This document shows positions 56,367 to 64,000 of a DNA stretch of 64,000 nucleotides, in pieces. This stretch comes from Prochlorococcus sp. scB245a_520K10 (GTDB lineage Bacteria > Cyanobacteriota > Cyanobacteriia > PCC-6307 > Cyanobiaceae), in the NCBI GenBank assembly GCA_000634515.1, contig JFNU01000139.1, forward strand, positions 19,157-83,156. Reading direction: 5' to 3'. The notes below the pieces were generated by a model. That model had not been told where the DNA came from, did not search any database, and saw only the letters and a program-made list of their open reading frames with translations. Numbering within the stretch: the stretch's first letter is position 1; the number at the start of each line of letters is the position of its first letter. Made by a program: the position numbers and the translations under genes.

Positions 56367-56552
56367 ATGATAGAAAACTTCAATCCATTTATTTCATTAG
56401 GCGGTGATAACCAAAAAGTTAATCATATGGCTGAAGCAGCGCTTGAAATGAACTTAACATGCAATGATTTAAAGAAGGATTTAAATTTAACTGATGGAGA
56501 TGTAGTTGATATGTTACAACTAGTTATGGATAGGTTCAAAAATAATAATTAA
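56367..56552 (+). CDS. small helical hypothetical protein (61 aa)
   Basis: Soluble peptide starting MIENFNPFISLGGDNQKVNH with a helical C-terminal half (CNDLKKDLNLTDGDVVDMLQ). Clean ORF with ordinary codon use, followed after 42 bases by the next co-directional gene. Not recognised. Confidence 0.6.
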   Translation: MIENFNPFISLGGDNQKVNHMAEAALEMNLTCNDLKKDLNLTDGDVVDMLQLVMDRFKNNN

Positions 56553-56594
56553 ACTAAACCATTATCAATAAATCTCTTAATAACTAATTTTTTA

Positions 56595-56897
56595 ATGAAA
56601 ACAATACAAATTGAGTTTTCAAAATATGAGTCAGTTAATTTTTTATGGCCTGAATTAATAGAGGATTACGGATTTGATAGAGCCAAAAAAATAGTATCTC
56701 AAGCTATTGACTTGCAAAAAATGAATGGAACTAAAAGTAGCACCATGCCAATCATATTTTCAGGAACAGGAGGATTAGCTCTAATACCCTTACAAATGCT
56801 AGAAAAAGAGTACTCTAAAATTAATTATAAAGATAACCAAGTTTTAATATTTAATCTTAAAAGAAAGTCATTTCAAATTTTAAATGAGGCGAACTAA
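56595..56897 (+). CDS. hypothetical protein (100 aa)
   Basis: Soluble alpha/beta protein: MKTIQIEFSKYESVNFLWPE, then IVSQAIDLQKMNGTKSSTMP and a beta-rich end. The IIFSGTGGLALIPLQML stretch is Gly-rich but is not a recognised nucleotide loop. Not recognised; moderately sure it is coding. Confidence 0.6.
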   Translation: MKTIQIEFSKYESVNFLWPELIEDYGFDRAKKIVSQAIDLQKMNGTKSSTMPIIFSGTGGLALIPLQMLEKEYSKINYKDNQVLIFNLKRKSFQILNEAN

Positions 56898-56962
56898 TTT
56901 AAGTTAGTTCCTTCTCGATAAAATAAAAATTACTTTATAGTCAATTTAATTGAACTTTCATA

Positions 56963-57679
56963 ATGGCTTTTGAGGCTACCTACCTTGGATCAAACGGTTG
57001 GTTAATAAAATTTAAAAATACAAATTTAATTATCGATCCTTGGCTTAAAGGTGATTTAATATTTCCACCAGGTGAGTGGTTTTTTAAAGGATCATTAGAA
57101 GAAGAAATTTTAATAGATAAAGAAATAGATGTTATTTTATTAACCCAAGGACTTCCTGATCACTGTCATGTTCCAACATTAGAAATGTTCAGAAAGGATA
57201 TTCCTATAATTTGCCCTAAAAGTGCTATTGAAACATTAGAAAAAATTGGTTTTAGTTCTATTAAAATCCTTAAGCCAACTGAAAAGACTAATCAATTTAA
57301 TTTAAGTATTGAAGCCACTGCTGGGGCTCCAGTACCACAAGTAGAAAACGGATATATTGTTAAAGACGATCAAGATAATGGGTTTTATATAGAACCCCAT
57401 GGATATCTTGATGAAAATTTAAATAAACAAAATCTTGATGCAGTCATAACTCCTACAAAAAATTTAGAATTACCCCTAGTAGGTTCTTTTGTAAAAGGTG
57501 CTGATGTATTACCTAAACTGATTAATAAATTCAACCCAAAATTTATACTTTCAAGTACCGTGGGCGGAGATGCAAAATATTCAGGTTTTTTAAATAATTT
57601 TATTTCAGTTCAGGATTATGAAGAGGAATTAAATTGTAATCTAGTAGATCTGAAGAGTATGCAATCAATTATGATTTAA
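56963..57679 (+). CDS. metallo-beta-lactamase-fold protein with broken metal motif
   Basis: 238 residues. The N-terminal half has the fold's strand order (ATYLGSNGWLIKFKNTNLII, DPWLKGD, then DVILLTQGLPDHCH). Active members have T/S-H-x-H-x-D-H here; this protein has T61-Q62-G63-L64-P65-D66-H67, so the first two His are lost while D66-H67 and H69 remain. It resembles UPF0173-type hydrolases. A non-catalytic or altered-metal role is inferred. Confidence 0.82.
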   Translation: MAFEATYLGSNGWLIKFKNTNLIIDPWLKGDLIFPPGEWFFKGSLEEEILIDKEIDVILLTQGLPDHCHVPTLEMFRKDIPIICPKSAIETLEKIGFSSIKILKPTEKTNQFNLSIEATAGAPVPQVENGYIVKDDQDNGFYIEPHGYLDENLNKQNLDAVITPTKNLELPLVGSFVKGADVLPKLINKFNPKFILSSTVGGDAKYSGFLNNFISVQDYEEELNCNLVDLKSMQSIMI

Positions 57680-57786
57680 ATTGATCCAAAAACCTTTTAT
57701 TTAGTCATTTAGATTGAAGGTAAGTTCATCTTAAATGGAGTAAAAAAATTCATTCATTTTTTATTACCTCAGTACTCTTATTAGCT

Positions 57787-58113
57787 TTGAATAGTAGCTA
57801 TATATGTGAAAATACAAAGCTCAATATTGTGATGAGAAATAATTTTAATGGTGACTTTTCCATAGTAGAAAAGATATCCGAGTTAAAGCCAGGAGCATTT
57901 ATAAATATTAATTGGAATAAAAAAAAACTTATGCTTCCATACTCTCTAAGGAAAGATTACATTTCATTTACAGATAAAAAATGGGACTGGAGATACCAAT
58001 TATATGAAGACGGATCGCCTAATATTAAAAATCCTTCTTTATATGAACTACTTCCTTCTGGTGAAATTAAAACACATTTTTGTGAAACAGAAGATAATAA
58101 GCCTAACTTATAA
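57787..58113 (+). CDS. probable secreted hypothetical protein, start uncertain
   Basis: 108 residues from the first canonical start, TTG at 57787. The frame is open upstream to a TAA at 57721-57723 and reads KKIHSFFITSVLLLALNSSY, a convincing signal peptide, but has no ATG, GTG or TTG before 57787. An ATT at 57748 lies 7 bases after a GGAG (57737-57740), so an AUU start or a lost start codon is possible. The mature part is beta-rich with two Cys (SYICENTKL, HFCETED). Not recognised. Confidence 0.6.
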   Translation: MNSSYICENTKLNIVMRNNFNGDFSIVEKISELKPGAFININWNKKKLMLPYSLRKDYISFTDKKWDWRYQLYEDGSPNIKNPSLYELLPSGEIKTHFCETEDNKPNL

Positions 58114-58164
58114 TTAAAAGACAAGTACCCCTAGATCATTCAATATCTAAACTATTTATTAAAG

Positions 58165-60771
58165 ATGGACAATTCAAAAAACAAAAATAGTATTTCAAGA
58201 TATGTAAAACTGGAAGATTACAAAGTTTTTGATTATGAAATTCCAGAAATTTTTTTGAACTTCGTAATTAAGAAAAATTTTGTTAATGTTACGACGAAAC
58301 TTAAATTGGTAAAAAAAAATAATAATACAAGAAATCTTATTCTTGATGGTACGGATATATTAATAAAAAAAATATTTATAGATGACTCATTACTAGAAGA
58401 GGAAGACTACAAACAACAAAAAAATAACTTAAAAATTAAAAATATAAATAAAGATAATTTTTTATTAAAAATAGAAGGAATAATTAAACCGAAGGAAAAT
58501 ACATCCCTTTTAGGAATGTACGAGAGCAATGGAATTTTAACTACGCAATGCGAGGCTGAGGGATTTAGAAGAATAAGTTTTCACGCAGATAGGCCTGATA
58601 TTCTAAGCAAATATACCGTGAGAATTGAGGCAGACAAGAATGATTATCCTGTCTTACTTTCAAATGGTAACGTCGTAAAAGAAAATAATCTAACTAATAA
58701 TCGACATGAAATAATTTGGGTAGACCCATATCCGAAACCTTCATATCTATTTGCTTTGGTAGGAGGGAAACTTAATTGTGTAAAAGACAATTTCATAACA
58801 AAATCGAATAAAAAAGTAAAAATAAATATTTATGTTGAGTATGGCGACGAAAAATATGTTCAACATGCAATAAGTTCCTTAAAGAAATCTATGAGATGGG
58901 ACGAGGAAAAATATAACCTTGAATACGATTTGTCATTGTTCAATATAGTTGCAGTCAGGCACTTTAATATGGGAGCAATGGAAAATAAAAGTCTCAATAT
59001 TTTTAACTCAAAACTAATACTCGCTAATTCTGAAACAACAACTGATGAGGAATTAGAAAGAATAGAGGGTGTGATCGCCCATGAATACTTCCATAATTGG
59101 ACGGGTAATAGAGTGACTTGTAGGGATTGGTTTCAATTATCTCTAAAAGAGGGGTTAACAGTATTCAGAGATCAACAATTTACTGCAGAGCTCCATAATT
59201 ATGAAATCAAGAGACTTGAGGATGCAAAATTTCTAAGAAGAAATCAATTTAGAGAGGATTCTGGTCCAACATCGCATCCTGTAATGCCAGAAAAATATCA
59301 AGAAATAGACAATTTCTATACCACCACGATATACGAAAAAGGATCAGAAATAATTAGAATGCTGAACAAGCTTGTAAAAGATGATAATTTCTATAAGGGA
59401 TTTAGTAATTACATCTCAACATATGATGGGAAGGCAGCAACAATAGACCAATTCGTCGATAAAATTTTAGAGCACAATAAGGAAATCGATCCTAAAGAAT
59501 TTAAAATCTGGTACAAGCAAAATGGCACACCAAAAGTTAAATTCAAGAGAATCTGGGATCAAACAGACGAAAAACTTACAATTCAAGCCTCTCAAAGTAA
59601 TCCAATAAAGAATAACCCATACAATGATTTACCTCTAATAATTCCAATAAATCTTGCTATATTTTGTAGTGAAAATAATAAAATAGAAAAAACAGTTGTT
59701 TTAAAAACAAAAAAACAAGAATTTATTTTTACTAATGTAAGATCTAACCTTGAAATCCCTTTAGTAACTTATTTTCGCGAATTCTCTTCACCAGTTGAGT
59801 GGGAATCAGACACTACCCTGGATGAAAAATTTTTAATCTTAAAATGTGAAAAAGATTTTTTTACACTATCTAATACTGTAAAAGTAATTTATAAAAAAAT
59901 CATTTTATGCAGATTAGATGAAAAACCAGATCATAAAATTGAAAATAAATTATTAAGTACCTTAATATCATTTATAAAAAATAAAGATATTAATTTATCT
60001 CTTTTATCAGAATTACTAAGTATTCCGACATTTGCTGAAATTGAATCAGAAATGGAAAATATAGACCCTTTAAAAATATATAAAACTATTGACGAATTAA
60101 ATTATTTATTCGGTAACAAATTAAAAAAAGTATTATATTTTAAGCTTCAAGAAATAGAGAAAAATCTAGATAAAGTCTGGCCAGAAGGTAAAAATGAAAG
60201 AAAACTAATCGAAACTATATGGAAACTACTCTTACACAGTGATGATGAGGAAATTAAAATCAAAATAATTAATTATGTCGATAGTAATTCGATGACGTTA
60301 GCAAAAGCTGCATTGAATTCTTTCAGTAGAATTAATTGCCCTGAAAGAAAAATTATTTCAAATATATTCTTCAATAAATGGAAAAATAATAGTGTCGTTT
60401 TGGATAGTTGGTTCTCATTCAATGCATCTATAGAAACTGATGATAAAACTAGTGATATAGAAAAATTATTTGAAAATAAGTTTTTTGATTCAAAATCACC
60501 AAACACCTTAAGAGCTATATTAAATACTTTCGTAACAAGAAATAGTACTTTTCATGCATTGGATGGAACTGGTTATAAATATATTGCAAAAAAGATAATT
60601 GACATTGATAAATTAAATCCAATTGTTATTTCCCGTTTTATAAAAGTATTTAGTAGATATAATTATTATTCAGACCCTTACAAAAGTAATATGATAGAAA
60701 CAATAAAGCAGATTAAGAAAAATAAATTATCAACAAATACTAAAGAAGTATTAGATGCAATAATAGATTGA
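58165..60771 (+). CDS. pepN: aminopeptidase N (M1 family)
   Basis: 868-residue zinc aminopeptidase that removes N-terminal residues from peptides in the cytosol. The substrate motif GAMEN is at 270-274 and the zinc motif HEYFH at 306-310 with the third ligand E329 in LKEG. Length and the C-terminal helical domain are normal for the bacterial PepN type. It stands alone, convergent with the zinc-ribbon gene. Confidence 0.96.
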   Translation: MDNSKNKNSISRYVKLEDYKVFDYEIPEIFLNFVIKKNFVNVTTKLKLVKKNNNTRNLILDGTDILIKKIFIDDSLLEEEDYKQQKNNLKIKNINKDNFLLKIEGIIKPKENTSLLGMYESNGILTTQCEAEGFRRISFHADRPDILSKYTVRIEADKNDYPVLLSNGNVVKENNLTNNRHEIIWVDPYPKPSYLFALVGGKLNCVKDNFITKSNKKVKINIYVEYGDEKYVQHAISSLKKSMRWDEEKYNLEYDLSLFNIVAVRHFNMGAMENKSLNIFNSKLILANSETTTDEELERIEGVIAHEYFHNWTGNRVTCRDWFQLSLKEGLTVFRDQQFTAELHNYEIKRLEDAKFLRRNQFREDSGPTSHPVMPEKYQEIDNFYTTTIYEKGSEIIRMLNKLVKDDNFYKGFSNYISTYDGKAATIDQFVDKILEHNKEIDPKEFKIWYKQNGTPKVKFKRIWDQTDEKLTIQASQSNPIKNNPYNDLPLIIPINLAIFCSENNKIEKTVVLKTKKQEFIFTNVRSNLEIPLVTYFREFSSPVEWESDTTLDEKFLILKCEKDFFTLSNTVKVIYKKIILCRLDEKPDHKIENKLLSTLISFIKNKDINLSLLSELLSIPTFAEIESEMENIDPLKIYKTIDELNYLFGNKLKKVLYFKLQEIEKNLDKVWPEGKNERKLIETIWKLLLHSDDEEIKIKIINYVDSNSMTLAKAALNSFSRINCPERKIISNIFFNKWKNNSVVLDSWFSFNASIETDDKTSDIEKLFENKFFDSKSPNTLRAILNTFVTRNSTFHALDGTGYKYIAKKIIDIDKLNPIVISRFIKVFSRYNYYSDPYKSNMIETIKQIKKNKLSTNTKEVLDAIID

Positions 60772-60785
60772 TTTATTGTTGATAT

Positions 60786-61001
60786 TTAACTTAATATAAT
60801 AATAACAATTATTAATATTAAAATAAATACAAGATACTTATTAATAAAAATATAATTAAATACATTTTTATTATTATCTTTGTTCCACTTTTTATTGACG
60901 TATTCCTTAGTTATAAATTTATTAGGTCTGCCACAATATAGACATGTTGGAGAAGTTTTTAAAATTAAATTTTTACATTGGGGGCACTTTTTTTTTTCCA
61001 T
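60786..61001 (-). CDS. zinc-ribbon membrane protein (71 aa)
   Basis: An N-terminal zinc ribbon with C6-x-x-C9 (KKCPQCKN) and C20-x-x-C23 (CLYCGR), then a Lys/Asn linker and a C-terminal hydrophobic helix (about 53-70). It is likely a tail-anchored zinc protein with the ribbon in the cytosol. The partner is unknown. Confidence 0.75.
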   Translation of the reverse strand: MEKKKCPQCKNLILKTSPTCLYCGRPNKFITKEYVNKKWNKDNNKNVFNYIFINKYLVFILILIIVIIILS

Positions 61002-61166
61002 AATTTAATATTACTGAATAAAATTGAAATCAGAAAAAATCAATAAAATAACTAATTTAAATTTAATTTATTCTATTTTGAATAATTAAATATCATTGCA
61101 AAAACAAATTTTATTTTAACTATCTAAAAAAATTCAATATAATGAAAAATTAGTATTTGATTTGAA

Positions 61167-61328
61167 ATGTTTGCTATTGCACTTGGAATGTCCCCTATCG
61201 AAAAAATCACTGTTGCAATATCTGCTTCAATTTTTATAATCGCTTTTACTTGGGTCTCAATTAAGGGAGATTTAAGAAAACTTGCTAATGATCTAATTCA
61301 AGATAATGAAAATAATCAGGATAATTAA
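61167..61328 (+). CDS. one-helix membrane microprotein (53 aa)
   Basis: ATG at 61167, TAA at 61326-61328. A hydrophobic helix (about 13-32, ITVAISASIFIIAFTWVSIK) follows a short start, and an acidic/Asn tail (LIQDNENNQDN) ends it. It is convergent with the next gene. Not recognised. Confidence 0.6.
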   Translation: MFAIALGMSPIEKITVAISASIFIIAFTWVSIKGDLRKLANDLIQDNENNQDN

Positions 61329-61343
61329 AAAAAATCTTTTAAC

Positions 61344-61586
61344 TTACTTCGTATGCAAACTAGGATAATCAATAATATGCCTAATTTCTTTTAGAGAAGA
61401 ACCATAAATTTTTTTACCATTTAAGTGGATACCAATCCATTTTTCCTTTTGGTTAAAAAAATTACTTTTAGTAATATCCCTATCGAGATAAGCTTTATTA
61501 TCCCAATTTAAAGTTATTTCCCAACCTTTATAATTTTCTATCATTGAGAAAGAAAGAACATACTCAAATAATACCCAAAGAAACAA
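61344..61586 (-). CDS. small conserved-looking protein (66-80 aa)
   Basis: The core starts at a second Met (codon at 61544) and reads MIENYKGWEITLNWDNKAYL, then WIGIHLNGKKIYGSSLKEIR, a compact beta protein. The longer frame to 61586 adds a hydrophobic 14-residue start that may be an anchor or just an open frame. I prefer 61544 as the start (66 aa). Not recognised. Confidence 0.6.
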   Translation of the reverse strand: MFLWVLFEYVLSFSMIENYKGWEITLNWDNKAYLDRDITKSNFFNQKEKWIGIHLNGKKIYGSSLKEIRHIIDYPSLHTK

Positions 61587-61637
61587 AGAACAAAAACAAA
61601 GGAAATAAGTATTTTTTTCGTTATTTTTATTTAATAT

Positions 61638-62813
61638 TTATTTAGTACTGACTTTTATTTTACGAGCAGCTTCATCTGCATTTTTTCTGGCCAAATTAAT
61701 GTCAGAATTTGATGAGAGAACAACACCCATTCTTCTGCCTTTTCTTGAAACTGGTTTGCCAAATATGAGTACTTTAGTCTTTTCAAATTCTAAGGCTTCA
61801 TTAAGACCCTCAAAAATAGGATTATTACACTCTTGGTTAGAGAGTATAACTCTAGTTGCAGAGGGTTCTATTAGATCTATATACGGTATTGGTAAATTTA
61901 AAAAAGCCCTTAAATGTAATTCAAATTCATTAATATTTTGACTAACTAATGTAACCATACCGGTGTCGTGTGGTCTTGGAGATAATTCTGAAAATATAAC
62001 CTCACTTCCTTTTATAAAAAACTCTACTCCGTATAATCCAGCTCCATTAAGGTTATTTAATATTCTACTTGTCATTCTCTTAGCTTCAATAATTAGAGAC
62101 TCGTTGATCTCTATTGGTTGCCAACTGCATTGATAATCTCCATTAGATTGAAGATGTCCAATTGGTAAACAAAAAATATTTTCACCGTTTTCTTTTCTTA
62201 CAGTTAAAAGAGTAAACTCAAAATCAAACTTAATAAATTCTTCAATAATTACACCTTTAACCTTTCCTCTTGAATTTACTTGTGCCTTTTTCCAGGCATT
62301 TTGTAAATCATTTTTTGTTTCAACCAAACTCTGTCCCTTACCTGAAGAGCTCATTAAGGGCTTAAGTAAAAGTGGGAATCCAATTTTATCTGCTTTTTTT
62401 TCTAAATCATCAGATTCAAAAATATAATCAAACTTTGCAGTTTTTATTTTTAAATCTCTAGAAGCTAAGTCTCTAATTTTATCTCTATTCATTGTTATTT
62501 CTACAGTTCTAGCATTTGGAACGATATTGAATCCTTCTTCCTCTAGTTCTTTTAAGGCTTCAATTGAAAGTGCCTCTATTTCAGGGACAACGTAATCAGG
62601 TTTAAATTCTTTTATAACATTTTTTAAAATATTTTTATCTCCCATATCAATTACTCTTGAATAATCAGCTACTTGCATTGCAGGCGCTTTTTCATATCGA
62701 TCAATTGCAATAACTTCTAATCCTAATCTTTTGGATTCTATTACTAATTCTTTCCCTAGCTCTCCACTACCAAGCAATAAAATTCTTTTGTTAGAAAAAA
62801 TTGAATCTTTCAT
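61638..62813 (-). CDS. purT: formate-dependent phosphoribosylglycinamide formyltransferase
   Basis: Third step of purine synthesis using formate and ATP (GAR transformylase 2). 391 residues, ATP-grasp fold: ILLLGSGELGKELVIESKRL at the start, then SSGKGQS (ATP loop), GLYGVEFFIKG and ELSPRPHDTGMVTL. All core regions are present. It follows the 80-aa gene at 62825 by 11 bases, in the same direction. Confidence 0.96.
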   Translation of the reverse strand: MKDSIFSNKRILLLGSGELGKELVIESKRLGLEVIAIDRYEKAPAMQVADYSRVIDMGDKNILKNVIKEFKPDYVVPEIEALSIEALKELEEEGFNIVPNARTVEITMNRDKIRDLASRDLKIKTAKFDYIFESDDLEKKADKIGFPLLLKPLMSSSGKGQSLVETKNDLQNAWKKAQVNSRGKVKGVIIEEFIKFDFEFTLLTVRKENGENIFCLPIGHLQSNGDYQCSWQPIEINESLIIEAKRMTSRILNNLNGAGLYGVEFFIKGSEVIFSELSPRPHDTGMVTLVSQNINEFELHLRAFLNLPIPYIDLIEPSATRVILSNQECNNPIFEGLNEALEFEKTKVLIFGKPVSRKGRRMGVVLSSNSDINLARKNADEAARKIKVSTK

Positions 62814-62824
62814 ATTGATAAAAC

Positions 62825-63067
62825 TTATTCATCATGATTAGAAGGTTTCGAAGATGAGTCATCTGTAATTTTTTTATCTTTGGAATAACTAAATAAAGAT
62901 TTTCTACCAAACCAATTTTGACTTCTCATACTATTTGTTATTGATGTTGAAATTGCTCCTAAAAAAAATAATCCAATCATCGCCCAAATAATTCTTTCTA
63001 AAGCAATTGCAGGTGAAAAACCTTGACCGGAATTAATAATTTCAGTAAGTGGGTCTAAAGGGTCCAA
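62825..63067 (-). CDS. one-helix membrane hypothetical protein (80 aa)
   Basis: An N-terminal segment with DPLTEIINSGQGFSPAIALE, a hydrophobic helix (about 26-43, RIIWAMIGLFFLGAISTSI), then a polar Lys/Ser/Asp tail. It sits upstream of purT on one strand and is divergent from the glutathione peroxidase gene (about 145 bases). Not recognised. Confidence 0.6.
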   Translation of the reverse strand: MDPLDPLTEIINSGQGFSPAIALERIIWAMIGLFFLGAISTSITNSMRSQNWFGRKSLFSYSKDKKITDDSSSKPSNHDE

Positions 63068-63212
63068 ATTTAAACTGGCTAATAATATTAATTATAAAGG
63101 TTTAAAGAAATGAAAAATTAAAACTTATAAAAGAAATAACCAAAACCATCAGATAATTTGAACACAAAAAAGGCTATACAATGTTATCTTCAAGGAGCAA
63201 TATTTTTAAGAC

Positions 63213-63692
63213 ATGCAAGTTGACGTACAAAATACTACTGTTATTTCAGCAGACGGATCATCTATAAAACTTGGTGAATACTCAGGCGAAGTCATTTTAG
63301 TGGTTAATGTAGCTAGTTACTGCGGAAATACTGCCCAGTATGATGATCTTCAAAAGCTACATGATTTATATTCAAGCAAAGGGCTAAGAATTCTTGCATT
63401 CCCATGTAATGATTTTGGAAAACAAGAACCCGACTCTCTTTCAGAAATAAAAGATTTTTGCACTACAAAATATGGTGTCAAGTTTGAAATCTATGAAAAA
63501 GTTCATGCCAAAGGAAATACCACAGAACCATACACAACTCTAAACAAAGTTGCACCTGAGGGAGACGTTGAATGGAATTTTGAGAAGTTTTTAATAGGGA
63601 AAGATAGTAAAGTAATTGCAAGATTCAAACCAGGTGTTAAACCACTTGACGAAAACTTAGTAGCAGCTATTGAAGTGGCGTTAGATTCATAA
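63213..63692 (+). CDS. glutathione peroxidase family thiol peroxidase
   Basis: 159 residues. The peroxidatic Cys is C37 in NVASYCGNTAQY, then C65 in FPCNDFGKQEP with the catalytic Gln (Q72), and WNFEKFLIG holds the Trp/Asn of the tetrad. It is a Cys (not Sec) enzyme with the second Cys typical of thioredoxin-dependent members. It complements the peroxiredoxin at 2172 in peroxide removal. Confidence 0.94.
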   Translation: MQVDVQNTTVISADGSSIKLGEYSGEVILVVNVASYCGNTAQYDDLQKLHDLYSSKGLRILAFPCNDFGKQEPDSLSEIKDFCTTKYGVKFEIYEKVHAKGNTTEPYTTLNKVAPEGDVEWNFEKFLIGKDSKVIARFKPGVKPLDENLVAAIEVALDS

Positions 63693-63832
63693 CAATTTAC
63701 TTATAATTCAAATTAAAAAATTATAAATAACACCTTTTATATTGGATTAAAAAAATAAGTAAATTATTCTCCAAAATATATAGGTTTTGGAATTAACCTT
63801 GTCTAATATATTTAATTTAATTCTAAATCCTA

Positions 63833-64000
63833 TTAATTATCAGAATTGACTTCTACGTCAATTATTTCATCTTTAACTGACTTTTTTTTAGATTTAATTG
63901 ATTTTACTTCTGCCTCTATTGTTTCTTCCTTAACTTCACTTTCTTCTGGTTCCTCTGATTTTACTTCTGCCTCTATTGTCTCTTCCTTAACTTCACTTTC
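63833..64000 (-). CDS. 3' end of a gene for an acidic repeat-tailed protein (partial)
   Basis: A leftward frame runs in from the window edge to TAA at 63833-63835. It encodes an acidic tail built of a 19-residue repeat, SEVKEETIEAEVKS with EEPEE, then a Lys-rich segment (KSIKSKKKSVKDE) and the end VNSDN. The main part of the gene is outside the window, so the protein cannot be named. The 57-base DNA repeat is listed separately. Confidence 0.8.
   Translation of the reverse strand, partial: ESEVKEETIEAEVKSEEPEESEVKEETIEAEVKSIKSKKKSVKDEIIDVEVNSDN
63900..64000. repeat. 57-bp tandem repeat
   Basis: Copy one spans 63900-63956 and copy two runs from 63957 to the window edge; they differ by about one base over the overlap. 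The period is 57 bases, 19 codons, within the leftward partial gene. More copies may lie beyond the edge. Confidence 0.9.

Noticed and set aside
42882..57679. Prophage or genomic-island integration
   Set aside because: No integrase, tRNA-fragment duplication, terminase or structural gene found; the only tRNA (39180) is intact and not repeated in the window.

Overview
The window reads as a piece of a marine Prochlorococcus chromosome, most like a high-light clade. The DNA is very AT-rich (A/T homopolymers throughout) and gene spacing is very tight: several gene pairs overlap by 4 bases, and convergent stop codons lie a few bases apart or overlap. The gene content is that of a small oxygenic phototroph: chlH, the aerobic cyclase acsF, a Psb30-like peptide, Ycf20, CGLD27 and many cyanobacteria-only DUF families. 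I see no rRNA, no prophage block, no insertion sequence and no CRISPR array. One tRNA (initiator Met) is present.

Layout. 1-2.1 kb is a field of tiny ORFs on both strands. 2.1-16.4 kb holds a 2-Cys peroxiredoxin, an FtsH-like AAA protein that has lost its protease motif, rpmF, ycf20, a HAD phosphatase, psb30, a CxxCxxCC protein, two half-size UPF0016 (manganese/calcium exporter type) genes, the degenerate RNB protein Zam, acsF, and the tight tldD-tldE-fmt run. 16.3-25.4 kb holds terC, mfd, a leftward run with the cyanobacterial DUF4335/DUF3038/DUF2949 trio, a UbiH-like monooxygenase and dapB. 25.5-39.3 kb is core metabolism: chlH, folP-tpiA, an S4 protein, an ABC exporter, carB, rsfS, CGLD27, an asparaginase and tRNA-fMet. 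39.6-43.4 kb has a three-gene ABC-2 exporter.

43.4-58.1 kb is the most variable-looking part. It has a probable structured small RNA behind a perfect 18-bp dyad, a TauE/SafE exporter, a lone HNH nuclease, a two-gene nucleotide-salvage pair (phosphoribosyltransferase plus nucleoside 2-deoxyribosyltransferase), rpsU, a uridine-kinase-like protein, a renalase-like FAD protein beside a possible methylenetetrahydrofolate-reductase-like protein, peptidase E, many one-helix microproteins and a metallo-beta-lactamase-fold protein with a broken metal motif. 58.1-64 kb returns to core genes (pepN, purT, glutathione peroxidase). The window ends inside a leftward gene coding for an acidic tail with a 19-residue repeat.

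The best candidates for new biology are the pseudo-protease FtsH at 3565-5319, the dyad plus small RNA at 43542-43668, the salvage pair at 47336-48186 and the set of conserved-looking one-helix microproteins. Family names come from reading the translated sequences; no database search was run.
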